This document shows positions 1 through 8,317 of a DNA stretch of 64,000 nt, piece after piece (position 1 is the first letter of the stretch; each line of letters opens with the position of its first letter). The position numbers were made by a program, and so were the translations under genes. The notes under the pieces were generated by a model. It saw nothing but the letters and a program-made list of their open reading frames with translations. It did not search any database and was not told the DNA's origin. Location: NCBI GenBank assembly GCA_045106235.1, contig JBGCEJ010000008.1, forward strand, positions 124,001 through 188,000. The letters run 5' to 3'. Source of the stretch: UBA4427 sp045106235. GTDB lineage: Bacteria > Myxococcota_A > UBA9160 > UBA4427.

Positions 1-1
1 G

Positions 2-757
2 ATCCTGCTCGGCTTTGACAACTATCATCGCCGCGATGCGAAGATTCCGAAGATCTTCTTCACCCATGACAACTACATCAAGGACTACACCGGCGACTTC
101 GATTCGAAGAAGCCCTTCTACGGCAAGAAGGTGGTCCTCCTCGTCCGCAATCCCAAAGACATCGTCGTTTCGCAGTATTTCCAGTGGCAGCATCGTATGC
201 GCCCGGCGAAGAAGAAGCTCAATCAGTATCCGCCCCATGGCGCAGACGTTTCGGCCTACGATTTCGTGATGGATCCGAATTGCGGTCTCCCGGATATCAT
301 CGCCTACCTGAACCTCTGGGCGCGGGAGACGGAAAGCGTCGAGGCGCTTCTCATCGTTCGATACGAAGACATGCGCTCGGATCCCAACGCGACCCTCGCG
401 CGGGTGATGGAGTTCATCAACGACGAGACGCCGAAAGACGACGCAGTCGCGGGCGCGGTTGAATATTCGAGCGTTGAGAATATGCGCAAGCTCGAAGAGA
501 AGAATGTGTTCTGGCTCGCGGGGGGACGCATGAAACCCGGCAAGAAGGGCGATCCGAACTCGTATAAGGTGCGCCGTGCGAAGGTGGGGGGCTACAAAGA
601 TTATTTCGATACGGCCCAGGCCGCCGAAATCGACGAACTCGTGCGCAAGGAGCTCTCTCCTGCCTTCGGGTATGACGAGGGGCCGAGCGAAGCGCCGGAC
701 TCTGCCAGCGTCGGTGAGAGCGAGAGCGACCGCGTCGGCGAAGCGGCGCGCGGCTAG
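2..757 (+). CDS. Sulfotransferase, 5'-truncated by window edge
   Basis: The reading frame is open from base 2, so the N-terminus, including the 5'-phosphosulfate-binding loop, lies outside the window. Visible residues 43-61 hold VLLVRNPKDIVVSQYF, which matches the 3'-phosphate-binding motif of PAPS-dependent sulfotransferases: the Arg and the later Ser contact the 3'-phosphate. A later stretch (VRYEDMRSDP, then VEYSSVENMRKLE) fits the family order, and KVRRAKVGGYKDYF fits the C-terminal GxxGxWK-like region. It would transfer sulfate from PAPS to an alcohol or amine acceptor; the substrate is unknown. The last 25 residues are acidic and low in complexity. The family call is firm and the substrate call is not possible. 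Confidence 0.88.
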   Translation: MLLGFDNYHRRDAKIPKIFFTHDNYIKDYTGDFDSKKPFYGKKVVLLVRNPKDIVVSQYFQWQHRMRPAKKKLNQYPPHGADVSAYDFVMDPNCGLPDIIAYLNLWARETESVEALLIVRYEDMRSDPNATLARVMEFINDETPKDDAVAGAVEYSSVENMRKLEEKNVFWLAGGRMKPGKKGDPNSYKVRRAKVGGYKDYFDTAQAAEIDELVRKELSPAFGYDEGPSEAPDSASVGESESDRVGEAARG

Positions 758-795
758 GCTCGCGCCGGGCTCTGAAGTCGGTCGACATTCAATCC

Positions 796-1398
796 ATGGC
801 AGACGTAGAGCGCCCATCTGAACTCACACTCCGAATCGGATGCCTGGGGTGGGGCTCCTTACTTTGGGATCCTCGAACTTTGCCGATGGCAGGCGCTTTC
901 GTGGGCGGCGGGCCTCGTCTTCCGATCGAATTTTCCCGCGTGGCGATGGATGGGCGGGTCACGCTCGTGATCGATGACCGAGCGCAAAGCACAGTCGAGA
1001 CCTATTGGTGTCCGCTTTCCTCAGCAACCCTCGAAGAAGCGATTCACGAGCTTGCCCTTCGCGAGAAAATTTCGGAGCACCGTGAGTCGGAATGGATCGG
1101 AGCGCAACTTCGAGACGATCGCTCTCGCGATGCAGGGGAGGCCTCCGCGTCGACCCGCGCTTGCGTCGCGGAATGGCTTTCGGGATCCGATCTGGACGGA
1201 CTGGTTTGGACAGCGCTGCCCAGTCGTGACCCGGATGGTGTTTATGTTAGGCCGAACGGCGCGCAGCTCCTTGCGCATCTTCGGGGGCTTTCTGGAATCG
1301 CTCTTGCGCGTGCGGAGGAGTATATTCGTCGGGCTCCGTCCGCGGTCGTGAGTGAGAACCGGTCGCTTTTCGAACGCGAACTGGGTTGGACTGCGTAA
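796..1398 (+). CDS. Conserved hypothetical protein, possibly GGCT-like fold
   Basis: A 200-residue soluble protein with no signal peptide or membrane segment. Near the N-terminus GCLGWGSLLWDPRTLP is followed by LPIEFSRVAMDGRVTLVID. The GSL(L/I)WD pattern at the end of a first beta strand recalls the substrate loop of gamma-glutamylcyclotransferase-like proteins (known family feature YGSL), so a GGCT-like fold is a reasonable guess, not a demonstration. It follows the sulfotransferase by 38 bases and precedes a VOC protein by 36 bases, so it may share their transcript. No catalytic role can be assigned from sequence alone. Confidence 0.75.
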   Translation: MADVERPSELTLRIGCLGWGSLLWDPRTLPMAGAFVGGGPRLPIEFSRVAMDGRVTLVIDDRAQSTVETYWCPLSSATLEEAIHELALREKISEHRESEWIGAQLRDDRSRDAGEASASTRACVAEWLSGSDLDGLVWTALPSRDPDGVYVRPNGAQLLAHLRGLSGIALARAEEYIRRAPSAVVSENRSLFERELGWTA

Positions 1399-1434
1399 TT
1401 CGCCTACGCGCTTGGCTTGTGAGGGGAGATCGAG

Positions 1435-1818
1435 ATGTCAGAGACGGGTCGAACGCGATGGGAATTTGTGACGCCGCAGCTCCCTGTAGCCGACGTGCGT
1501 GAAACTCAGGCCTACTACCGCGACAAGCTCGACTTCAAGATTGCCTGGGTTCGGGGGGATGAGTACGGGGCGGTGTATCAAGGGCCGAATGAAATTTTCT
1601 TGATGCGGGAATCCGGTGTGATCCATCCTTTCTGTTGCTTTGTGCGAGTGGCAGACGCGGACGCAGCGCTTGAACGAATCCGTTCGGCGGGGGTTCCCAT
1701 CGTTGAAGAAATCGTGTCTCAGCCCTGGGGAATGCGAGAGTTTGCGATCGAAGAGTTGAATGGGCATCGTTTTCGAATCGGTCATTCAGATGGCCCCGTG
1801 CATCCGCCCGAGGGTTGA
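1435..1818 (+). CDS. VOC (glyoxalase/bleomycin-resistance/dioxygenase fold) protein
   Basis: A 127-residue single-module vicinal-oxygen-chelate protein. It begins with FVTPQLPVADVRETQAYYRDKLDF, the typical first beta-alpha unit, and ends with WGMREFAIEELNGHRFRIG, the typical last strand in which the D/E-x-(D/N)-G-(H/N) turn leads to the distal metal-ligand strand. Proteins of this size normally dimerise to form two metal or ligand sites. The fold covers metal-dependent lyases, dioxygenases and drug-binding resistance proteins, and nothing here separates those. A GAGGGGAGATCGAG purine-rich stretch before ATG 1435 supports the start. Confidence 0.85.
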   Translation: MSETGRTRWEFVTPQLPVADVRETQAYYRDKLDFKIAWVRGDEYGAVYQGPNEIFLMRESGVIHPFCCFVRVADADAALERIRSAGVPIVEEIVSQPWGMREFAIEELNGHRFRIGHSDGPVHPPEG

Positions 1819-1876
1819 CGCCGCCATGGTGAATCGAGAGACTGAGGCTGCGAGGACGACGAAAGGCGGAGAAGGC

Positions 1877-2566
1877 ATGGCGCAAGTTCCTGAATCTGCC
1901 AGCGCTGCGGCAGAAGGCACGGATCCGTCCTCACTTGCGCCGGATGGCGAAACGACGCGGAACCGAATTCTCGACGTCGCGGAAGCGCTATTCGCAAGCC
2001 AGGGTTTTGCGGGAACTGCGGTTCGGGATATCGCCCGCGAGGCAGGCCTGACGGCGCCGAGCCTCTATAACCATTTCGTGGGCAAACAGGCGCTCTACGA
2101 AGCGGTGATCGCGCGCGGGGTGCAGCCCCTCTCCGATTTGATCCAGAACTTTGATGGCCGTTCCGGAGCGGCTACCTCCGGTTCAGCAGGCGAGGTCGAG
2201 CGCGCCGGAGCGATCCTGGACGGCATCATGGATCATCTTGCGGAGCATCCGAATCTCGCCAAGCTGATTCAGCATGAGTCTTTGTTAGGCGGTGCAAGTC
2301 TCTCTCGTGTGGTGGAGGGCTGGCTGCGGCCGATCGTCGTGGGGAGTCAAGCTTCGATGCAGTCCAATCCGGATTCGGTTTGGACAGAAGAAGAGCAGCC
2401 GCTTGCGGTGGCCGCCTGGCTCCATGTCATTCTCGGACATTTCGCTCTGGCTCCACTCTTGCGGGAACTCTTCGATTTCGATCCGCTGGCCCCGGAACAA
2501 ATCGAGCGCCAAAAGCGTTTCCTGCGGCATTACGCTCAGCTGATGATTTCGGGAACAGATCGCTAA
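1877..2566 (+). CDS. TetR/AcrR family transcriptional regulator
   Basis: A 229-residue regulator. The N-terminal helix-turn-helix spans about residues 30-77 and includes ILDVAEALFASQGFAGT, then VRDIAREAGLTAPSLYNHF, the standard TetR recognition region. The C-terminal two-thirds is the variable ligand-binding and dimerisation half. I chose ATG 1877 because GGCGGAGAAGGC precedes it at good Shine-Dalgarno spacing. An upstream in-frame ATG at 1826, and one at 1760 inside the VOC gene, would only add a disordered tail. It likely represses a neighbouring gene or itself, but no clear operator palindrome was seen, so the target is unknown. Confidence 0.88.
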   Translation: MAQVPESASAAAEGTDPSSLAPDGETTRNRILDVAEALFASQGFAGTAVRDIAREAGLTAPSLYNHFVGKQALYEAVIARGVQPLSDLIQNFDGRSGAATSGSAGEVERAGAILDGIMDHLAEHPNLAKLIQHESLLGGASLSRVVEGWLRPIVVGSQASMQSNPDSVWTEEEQPLAVAAWLHVILGHFALAPLLRELFDFDPLAPEQIERQKRFLRHYAQLMISGTDR

Positions 2567-2644
2567 GGCAAATCGCTGCATCTGGACGCTCGGAGGGGCG
2601 GGTCAGCGTCGGCGAATCGCGCCGAAACGCTATCCTTCGCTCCA

Positions 2645-2968
2645 ATGGATCTGGACGAAAAACTACGCGTCGAAATCGAGTACTGCACGGGCTGCCGCTG
2701 GCTTCTCCGCGCCAGTTGGGCGGCGCAGGAATTGCTGACCACTTTCGAGGCGGAGCTGGGCGAAGTCGCCCTGATTCCCGGAGCGTCCTCTGGCATTTTC
2801 GTCGTTCGACTCGGGGGCGAGACGATTTTCGACCGCGCTGAGATGGGGCGTTTCCCTGAGATGCGCGAGCTGAAGCAGGCCGTCCGGGATCGGGTCGCGC
2901 CCGGCCGATCCCTCGGTCATTCCGATCGGCCTATCGCCGCGCCTTCGACATCGGGCGACGGCGCATGA
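2645..2968 (+). CDS. SelT/SelW/SelH-family (Rdx) thioredoxin-like protein, Cys form
   Basis: A 107-residue protein beginning VEIEYCTGCRWLLRASW. The C14-x-x-C17 redox motif directly after the first beta strand is diagnostic of Rdx proteins, where the second Cys is often selenocysteine in other organisms. Here both codons are TGC and there is no in-frame TGA, so this is the cysteine version. The motif is followed by SGIFVVRLGGETIFDR, the conserved GxFEV...(I/L)xxR core. Known homologues are thiol-redox proteins whose partners are mostly undefined. It starts 78 bases after the TetR gene and its stop lies 10 bases before the next gene. Confidence 0.88.
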   Translation: MDLDEKLRVEIEYCTGCRWLLRASWAAQELLTTFEAELGEVALIPGASSGIFVVRLGGETIFDRAEMGRFPEMRELKQAVRDRVAPGRSLGHSDRPIAAPSTSGDGA

Positions 2969-2978
2969 GGATGTCTTC

Positions 2979-3368
2979 ATGAAAGGGGCGATCGCGAGCG
3001 TTGAGATCTATGCCTGGCCGAAGGCTTCGAGCGCCAGGCCCGTCTCCGCCTCCGCCTCCGCCCCCGCCCCCGCCGCCCCAGGGACCGAGCCCGGCGCTCC
3101 GCGCCGGTTGACCCTGGTGGTCGGGGCGCCGAGACGTGACGCCGAGGCCGCGGACCTGCTGGAATGGGGCTGCCGAGTTGCTCTCGCAGACTGGAAGCGT
3201 CCGGTTGAGATCCGCGGGGTCGATAGCGTGGAGGCGCTGCGTGGCGCGATGACCCAGGGGCAGCGATGGCTGGATGAGCTGCGAGAAGCGGGGTTCCGCT
3301 TGACGCGAGACCGTGCGGGCCAGCTGCCGTACGTGCCGGAGGGAAATGGTTCGGCGCCCGCCGGCTGA
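2979..3368 (+). CDS. Hypothetical protein with Ala/Pro/Ser low-complexity stretch
   Basis: A 129-residue protein of unknown function that starts 10 bases after the SelW-like gene, so it is probably cotranscribed. Residues 18-37 are a low-complexity Ser-Ala/Ala-Pro run, encoded by a C-rich CTCCGC/CCCCGC repeat. The rest (RRLTLVVGAPRRDAEAADLL, then a basic helical half) has normal codon use and could be a small alpha/beta domain. No family motif was recognised. The gene is supported by strand, spacing and codon pattern more than by homology, and the start could lie further downstream. Confidence 0.55.
   Translation: MKGAIASVEIYAWPKASSARPVSASASAPAPAAPGTEPGAPRRLTLVVGAPRRDAEAADLLEWGCRVALADWKRPVEIRGVDSVEALRGAMTQGQRWLDELREAGFRLTRDRAGQLPYVPEGNGSAPAG
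3045..3081 (+). repeat. CCGCCT/CCCCGC tandem low-complexity tract
   Basis: Tandem CTCCGC units turn into CCCCGC units, and the complement carries at least four runs of three or more G within 40 bases. It lies inside a coding frame and encodes alternating Ser-Ala and Ala-Pro. The same kind of tract recurs at 24780-24823. Confidence 0.8.
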
Positions 3369-3534
3369 TCGCGGCTCGCCCGGGCTGGCCCTGGGGCCCG
3401 TTTGGGATCTGACTGCGTATCGGCTGCCGCTTAGACTCGTGAGCAGGCGCTCTGAGTGACGCACGTTCTCGCCTTCGCCGCATTTTTCCGTATGGGTCGT
3501 GCGCGAATGAGTTATCGTGGAGAAGGAGATAAAG

Positions 3535-3789
3535 ATGATCGATTCCTTGTTCACATTGTATTGCGAAGACTGCGAAGTCGCGGGCCGGCCGAGCCGGCTC
3601 TGGGTGCGGGCCGAAATTGAGGTCTCCTCAGCGCGTGGTCCCGAGACGCATCACTACATTGAATGCATGAACTGCGGATTCCATTTCAAGAGCGCAATGG
3701 AAGATCATATGGAAGCGGTGGACGAGGAAGAGTGGCGCCGATTCGTCGACGAGACGGCCGAGTCCTCGGATCTTCCGACGCCCGCGTAG
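3535..3789 (+). CDS. Small hypothetical protein with two CxxC pairs
   Basis: An 84-residue acidic protein. It carries CEDCEV near residue 12 and CMNCGFHF near residue 44; the two CxxC pairs about 30 residues apart suggest a structural zinc ribbon. ATG 3535 is chosen because GGAGAAGGAG lies just upstream; the earlier GTG at 3517 overlaps that ribosome-binding site. It stands alone, with about 165 bases upstream and 245 bases downstream to the next starts. Its function is unknown; zinc-ribbon proteins of this size are often adaptors or nucleic-acid binders, which is inference only. Confidence 0.7.
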   Translation: MIDSLFTLYCEDCEVAGRPSRLWVRAEIEVSSARGPETHHYIECMNCGFHFKSAMEDHMEAVDEEEWRRFVDETAESSDLPTPA

Positions 3790-4035
3790 TTCGCTTCTCT
3801 CCATTCTTTATTTAGACCGACCAGACCGCCGAACCGGGCCCATTCGGCCGACCGACGCTTTTGGTTCAGTTTCGGCGAAGTCGTTCGTGCTTCGTTGAGC
3901 AGCGTGCTTCGCCGGGGATCGATGTGTCCCGCGCGCCCATCGCCCATCGCGCAGGGCGGTTTTGGTTCGTATCCTCTGGGAACTCTGCGGCTGGCTGCTC
4001 AAGGCTCGGCGCGATACCGAAAAAGAGGGAACGAT

Positions 4036-4503
4036 ATGGATCCGTTGGCGCCTGAGAATGCTCGGACAGCGATTGAGAACTTGATGTTTCGCTATGCCGA
4101 ATGCATCGACGGAGGAGATTTTGCTGGAATCGGGGAGATCTTCGCCGACGCGAAGATGTTAGGCCCGAAGGGGGACGTGCAGGGCGAAGGCAAGGACGAG
4201 ATCAAGTCCATCTACGATCGTTCCACGATGCTCTACGACGACGGCACGCCCATGACGCAGCACGTGACGACGAATTTGATCTTGGAATTGTCGGAAGACG
4301 GGCGCTCCGCCAATACGCGGTCTCGTTTTACGGTGATGCAGGGCCTGCCGGACTTCCCGCTGCAATGCATTATTACGGGCTACTACGAGGACAAGTTTGC
4401 CTACGACGAGATTCGCGGCTGGCATTTCACGGAACGGCGCATGAAGCCGAAGCTCGCGGGTGATTTGTCGCGGCACCTGAAATACGAGCTCCGAGACGCC
4501 TGA
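4036..4503 (+). CDS. SnoaL/NTF2-like family protein
   Basis: A 155-residue single NTF2-like domain. It opens with AIENLMFRYAECIDGGDFAG followed by IGEIFADAKM, the helix-turn-helix entry typical of SnoaL_4 proteins, and continues with TTNLILELSEDGRSANTRSRF on the beta-sheet cone. Family members include dehydratases, isomerases and non-catalytic ligand binders in steroid and polyketide metabolism. ATG 4036 follows AAAAGAGGGA at good spacing; upstream codons in frame look non-coding. Its stop overlaps the methyltransferase start (TGATG), so the two are translationally coupled. Confidence 0.85.
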   Translation: MDPLAPENARTAIENLMFRYAECIDGGDFAGIGEIFADAKMLGPKGDVQGEGKDEIKSIYDRSTMLYDDGTPMTQHVTTNLILELSEDGRSANTRSRFTVMQGLPDFPLQCIITGYYEDKFAYDEIRGWHFTERRMKPKLAGDLSRHLKYELRDA

Positions 4504-5276
4504 TGTCCGGAGCACGGCCGAAGTTTTGGAATCGGATCTGGCCTCGAAGCGTCGGTCCAGCCGAGCCTTTGGCAGCGGCCTTGATGGATCATTACGAGAG
4601 CGGTCGCCCTCGACGGGTTCAGGCAACCCGTGCGGATGGCGTATGTTTCGAGATTGAGACGGAGGAGTATTTCACCCTCGAAGGGCAGCTCGCGAAACTC
4701 GATGCGCAGGCGATGGCGCGATGTGTTGGGCGAGTTCTGGATGTCGGGGCGGGGGCGGGGCGGCATGCGCTCGCATTGCAGTCGCAGGGCTGTGAGGTGG
4801 TCGCGATCGATTTGAGTCCGCTCTGCGTTGCGCTTTGCGAAGCGCGCGGGGTGCGTGATGCGCGTGTATTTGACGTCCTCGACTTGGGCCCGGATGCTCC
4901 GCTCGGTCAGTTCGATACGATCTTTTTCGGCATGCAGACGCTGGGTGTCGCGGGCGGCGTTGGAACGTTAGTCAAGATGCTCGCCCGATTGCGCGCGAGC
5001 CTTGCGCCCGGGGGCTGCATTGTCGCCGATTCTTCCGCTCTGCGTGAGGCTTGGGATGGAGAGGTCGAAGACACGTCTCCTTCGCGCGGCGAAATCGTCT
5101 TGTCGACGCGGTACCGCGGATGGCGAGGAGAACCCTTCCCTTGGCTCTACCTTTCGGAGTCCGATCTTCGTGCCGTTGCCGAAGAAGCGGGATTTCTCAC
5201 CGAGACGCTCGGGTCTGATTCGGGCGGTGAATTCTTGGTCGCGCTTCGACCTGAGGATTCGGAGCCGATTGGGTGA
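4503..5276 (+). CDS. Class I SAM-dependent methyltransferase
   Basis: A 257-residue protein. Motif I is RVLDVGAGAGRHALAL (about residues 78-93), followed by motif II acid EVVAIDLSP and the later FDTIFFGMQTLG (motif IV region), so the Rossmann-like AdoMet-binding core is complete. The N-terminal 70 residues probably form the acceptor-binding cap; the methyl acceptor is not evident. ATG 4503 shares its A with the TGA of the NTF2-like gene, and its own TGA overlaps the next GTG. The three genes therefore form a tight unit, which suggests a common small-molecule pathway. Confidence 0.88.
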   Translation: MSGARPKFWNRIWPRSVGPAEPLAAALMDHYESGRPRRVQATRADGVCFEIETEEYFTLEGQLAKLDAQAMARCVGRVLDVGAGAGRHALALQSQGCEVVAIDLSPLCVALCEARGVRDARVFDVLDLGPDAPLGQFDTIFFGMQTLGVAGGVGTLVKMLARLRASLAPGGCIVADSSALREAWDGEVEDTSPSRGEIVLSTRYRGWRGEPFPWLYLSESDLRAVAEEAGFLTETLGSDSGGEFLVALRPEDSEPIG

Positions 5277-5605
5277 GCCCGGAACAAGCGCGCCTTGAGC
5301 AGTTTCGAAGGTGGCGTCAGGCGGCACTCTGGGCGCCGGTTCTTTGGTTTCCACTCACCGTCTACGCGATGGCGATGCAAGAAACGCGGGTTGCTCTTAT
5401 TTTGGGACTCTCGGGTTTAGTGTTCACGGTGTTGGCGCGGGGCGTCGTCTGGCTCGGGCGATGTCCGCGCTGTGAAGCGCGATTTCGGGACGTTGAGAAT
5501 GGGTTCAAAACCATTTGGGATGCCGCTCGTTGTCTTGCCTGCGGGCTCTCGCTTTTCGAGCTTCGGCGGGGGACGCAGGAAGAAGCGCGCGCCCCTCATC
5601 GCTAG
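5273..5605 (+). CDS. Small membrane protein with C-terminal zinc-ribbon-like cysteines
   Basis: A 110-residue protein that starts at GTG 5273 within a GTGA overlap with the methyltransferase stop. Two adjacent hydrophobic segments (APVLWFPLTVYAMAM, then VALILGLSGLVFTVLARGV) form a membrane hairpin. They are followed by RCPRCEARF and CLACGLSLFE, two CxxC pairs that could bind zinc on the cytoplasmic side. I do not recognise the family. Coupling to the methyltransferase implies a related role at the membrane. Confidence 0.72.
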   Translation: MSPEQARLEQFRRWRQAALWAPVLWFPLTVYAMAMQETRVALILGLSGLVFTVLARGVVWLGRCPRCEARFRDVENGFKTIWDAARCLACGLSLFELRRGTQEEARAPHR

Positions 5606-5682
5606 CGTGCGTCTTCCTCTCGCCTTCTCGCCAAATCGACGAGATGTGAGTTCACGCAAAGGGCCGGTTGAAAAGGGATGTT

Positions 5683-6486
5683 ATGTCTAGGCTGCTTGAG
5701 GAACAAACACAGCTTGAGTCGCGAGGCGATGGCCGATACGTACGCGCCATAGATCAAGGGCCGTTCTGGGGAATGGTGACGCCCCATGGTGGTTATCTGA
5801 TGGCGCTCATGCTTCATGCCATGACGCTTGAGGTGGGCGACCCGCTCAGGAAGCCGCGCATGCTCTCGCAGCATTTCTTGGGCCGCGTGAAGCCAGGCGA
5901 AGTGGAACTCGAAGTGAGGGTGGAGCGGTCAGGGCGCGCAGTGACTTCCTTGACCGCGCGAATGCTCTCCTTCGGTCAGGTCGTGGGTGTAGCGAACGCA
6001 CTCTTCAGCGTGGCGACGGACGGGCCCGATTTTCTCGATGAGCCCATGCCGCAAGCCGCCCCGCCTGAAGGAGAGGGCGAGAAGCCCGACTTCTTCATGG
6101 CGCCCGTTCATGACCGATTCAAATATCATCGGCGTTTTGGGAAGTCGGGTGCCTTTGTTCCGGTCGAGGACGGGGGCTGGGTGACGCCGAAGGATCGCGG
6201 AGACTGGGACTACCGGCTGGCGATTTTGATGTCGGATATCTGGGTGCCGCCGCTGATTCGGCATCCCGATCGTATGTACGCGACACCGTCACTTTCCCAT
6301 GTCGCTCATTTTGGTCCCGATTTGGATGGCCCGGACGGCATGCCCTTCCTTGTGCATTTTGGTCTCTCGAGTGGCGGCGAGGGCGTGACGGATGAAGAAA
6401 TTGGGATTTGGTCCGGCGATGGCCGGCTCCTCGTGCGGGCGAGACAACTGCGAATGGTTGTCTCGCCCGAACAGAATCAGGCCTAA
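5683..6486 (+). CDS. Acyl-CoA thioesterase-like protein (double hot-dog)
   Basis: A 267-residue protein. The N-terminal part (GPFWGMVTPHGGYLMALMLHAM, then RKPRMLSQHFLGRVKPGEVE) is characteristic of the TesB/acyl-CoA thioesterase double hot-dog fold, where HGGY sits at the start of the long hot-dog helix. The C-terminal hot dog ends in EEIGIWSGDGRLLVRARQLR, the usual final strand pair with an active-site DG turn. It would hydrolyse acyl-CoA to free acid and CoA. ATG 5683 follows AAAAGGGA; a TTG five codons earlier overlaps that site. The substrate chain length cannot be read from the sequence. Confidence 0.85.
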   Translation: MSRLLEEQTQLESRGDGRYVRAIDQGPFWGMVTPHGGYLMALMLHAMTLEVGDPLRKPRMLSQHFLGRVKPGEVELEVRVERSGRAVTSLTARMLSFGQVVGVANALFSVATDGPDFLDEPMPQAAPPEGEGEKPDFFMAPVHDRFKYHRRFGKSGAFVPVEDGGWVTPKDRGDWDYRLAILMSDIWVPPLIRHPDRMYATPSLSHVAHFGPDLDGPDGMPFLVHFGLSSGGEGVTDEEIGIWSGDGRLLVRARQLRMVVSPEQNQA

Positions 6487-6508
6487 CGCTGAGCCTGGGG
6501 ACTTCGAT

Positions 6509-7372
6509 TTAGTACTTTGCGATGACTTCGTCGCCGAAGCGGCGGACCCAGTCGATTTTGTCTTGGAGCTTCATGGTGTCGGGCTCGTAGGGGTTTCGGT
6601 AGCCGACGCCGAGGGTGGTGACGCCCTTGTCTTCGAGGCGCTTCATGTCATCGATCGTGAAGGCGGCCATGCCGGCCTGAACCATGAAGGGCTCGTTCTC
6701 TCGGCCGTACTCCTTGCGGAATCCGTTGACGATCGCGAGTCGTTCAACGAGCTCCTCTTCCGTGAGGCTGACGAAGTTGACGCCGTCGCCGAATCGTCCG
6801 GCTCGCCGGTAGGCGGGCTTGCTATGTCCGCCGATGAGAATCGGCGGGCATTTCGTGGGGACAGGGCAGAGCTTGATCGACGGAATATCGTAGTACTCAC
6901 TCTTCCATTCGAAGTACTCGCCGCTCATCAGGCCGCGAATGATCTGGATCTGCTCGTCGAAGCGCTTGCCCCGGGAGTCCCAGTCTTCGCCGCAGGCCTG
7001 GAAATCCTCGAGCCAGGGGCTGAGGCCGCAGCCCAGGATGAAGCGCTCGCCGCAAAAGACCTGTAGCGAGCTGACCTGCTTCGCGACCAAGACTGGGTTG
7101 CGAATCGGCAGCTTCAAAACGCCGACGGAGAACTTGATTTGCGTCGTGACTACGGACATCGCTGCGAAGAGCTGGAAGGGGTCGATGAAGGGAGCCCCTT
7201 CAAGAAAATCGCGATCTCCGGAAGGGGTGTAGGGGTATTTGCCAACCGCGGTTTTCGGATAGAGGACGCTGTCGCCGAGTGCGAAGCAGCCGAAGCCGAC
7301 TTCGTCTGCCGCCTGGGCGATGGGGAGGTAGTGGTCGATGTCGCACATGGACTCGGCGATTTGAAAATCCAT
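6509..7372 (-). CDS. LLM-class flavin/F420-dependent oxidoreductase
   Basis: A 287-residue luciferase-like monooxygenase. It begins MDFQIAESMCDIDHYLPIAQ and carries the family path AADEVGFGCFALGDSV, then PFQLFAAMSVVTTQIKFSVGV (strand-loop of the TIM barrel), LGCGLSPWLEDFQACGEDW, and CPPILIGGHSKPAYRRAGRFGDG, the usual cofactor-binding region of F420-dependent members. It likely reduces or oxidises a small substrate with F420 or FMN. It is transcribed alone, convergent with the thioesterase gene (22-base gap). Whether the host makes F420 cannot be judged from this window. Confidence 0.88.
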   Translation of the reverse strand: MDFQIAESMCDIDHYLPIAQAADEVGFGCFALGDSVLYPKTAVGKYPYTPSGDRDFLEGAPFIDPFQLFAAMSVVTTQIKFSVGVLKLPIRNPVLVAKQVSSLQVFCGERFILGCGLSPWLEDFQACGEDWDSRGKRFDEQIQIIRGLMSGEYFEWKSEYYDIPSIKLCPVPTKCPPILIGGHSKPAYRRAGRFGDGVNFVSLTEEELVERLAIVNGFRKEYGRENEPFMVQAGMAAFTIDDMKRLEDKGVTTLGVGYRNPYEPDTMKLQDKIDWVRRFGDEVIAKY

Positions 7373-7689
7373 TCTCGGTTTTCTCCATTTGAGCGCTTGG
7401 GTCGCAAGCGCAGAAGGTCTGTAGGAAACCGAACGATAGCCGCGCCCAATGAGAGCGCTCGCATCGAATTCAGTCGTGAAACCAAGGACTTGAAGCGCAC
7501 GCGAGCGTGATTTCGCGAGGCGCGGTGAGGCGTGGGCCGGCGCTGCTGGGGAAATGTGATGAGGGCTTTAAGGCCCGGCCGATTATTCGTCTGCCCGGAA
7601 AATTCAATCTCTCCGGCTGCCGCGCCGATTAAGACAAGGAATGCGGGCTCTAAATAAGGAAGGGCTCAGCTGCGGGGTGGGGCGAGACA
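7373..7689. other. Intergenic region, divergent promoters expected
   Basis: These 317 bases separate two divergently transcribed genes, so promoters for both should lie here. It is less GC-rich near 7560-7680 (for example TTTAAGG and CTAAATAAGG). I see no convincing -35/-10 pair, hairpin terminator or RNA gene. Confidence 0.5.
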
Positions 7690-7977
7690 ATGAGTGCCAA
7701 TGAATTGATGATGGACGAAGCCGAACGATGCTGGTGGGAACGCACCCGAAGTCGGGGCGCTCTTTGGTACATGGTTACGAAGGGGCTGCTCTTCCTGGCG
7801 ATCTTTCCTCTGGTCGGTTGCGGTGTGCTTGGTTGGAACTGGGATCCTGAGATCATGACCGAAGGCTGGATTATCGGCTTGATCGCAGGTGGATTCGTCT
7901 TCATGCGGAAGGAACTCCGCTACCGCTATACCCTGGTCGAGATGGGGCAGCCGCTTCCGGAAGGGCTCGACGAGTAG
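7690..7977 (+). CDS. Small two-helix membrane protein, unknown function
   Basis: A 95-residue protein with two hydrophobic segments: MVTKGLLFLAIFPLVGCGVLG (about residues 28-48) and GWIIGLIAGGFVFM (about residues 58-71). These are flanked by charged ends and should form a membrane hairpin. The N-terminus MSANELMMDEAERCWWERTR is cytosolic by the positive-inside rule. It is followed after six bases by another small membrane-anchored protein, which suggests a two-gene operon. No family was recognised. Confidence 0.68.
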   Translation: MSANELMMDEAERCWWERTRSRGALWYMVTKGLLFLAIFPLVGCGVLGWNWDPEIMTEGWIIGLIAGGFVFMRKELRYRYTLVEMGQPLPEGLDE

Positions 7978-7983
7978 CGACCG

Positions 7984-8262
7984 ATGACCGCGCTGACTTT
8001 CGGACTCGCTCTCCTCGGCACGATCGCGATCTTTCTCACGACGACGCGGGGCCGCGAAGTCGCGAAGCGGATCGGATTGCGGGATAGGGTCAGCGGCGCC
8101 GCAAAATCCGATGACGTGGCCTATTTCCTCTCCGCCTGTGGCGGCGATCGCGACGAAGTCTCTCGGCGCATCGCGGCGGAGCGCGAACGCTTCCCGGATC
8201 TCACCGAAGCGGAGCATTACCGGCGTGCCATCCGGCGAGTGATGGCGGATTCGAAGGCTTAG
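7984..8262 (+). CDS. Small membrane-anchored protein, unknown function
   Basis: A 92-residue protein. It starts with one hydrophobic helix (LTFGLALLGTIAIFLTT, residues 3-19) that acts as an uncleaved anchor, followed by a charged cytosolic domain containing YFLSACGGDRDEVSRRIAAE and LTEAEHYRRAIRRVM. The sequence looks like a compact helical domain. It starts six bases after the stop of the upstream two-helix membrane protein, and the pair may form a complex (inference from spacing). Confidence 0.66.
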   Translation: MTALTFGLALLGTIAIFLTTTRGREVAKRIGLRDRVSGAAKSDDVAYFLSACGGDRDEVSRRIAAERERFPDLTEAEHYRRAIRRVMADSKA

Positions 8263-8317
8263 GGCTCCAGCCGAGCACGCGGACGCCTGATCGAGAAGGA
8301 CGCGGTACCCTCACTCT

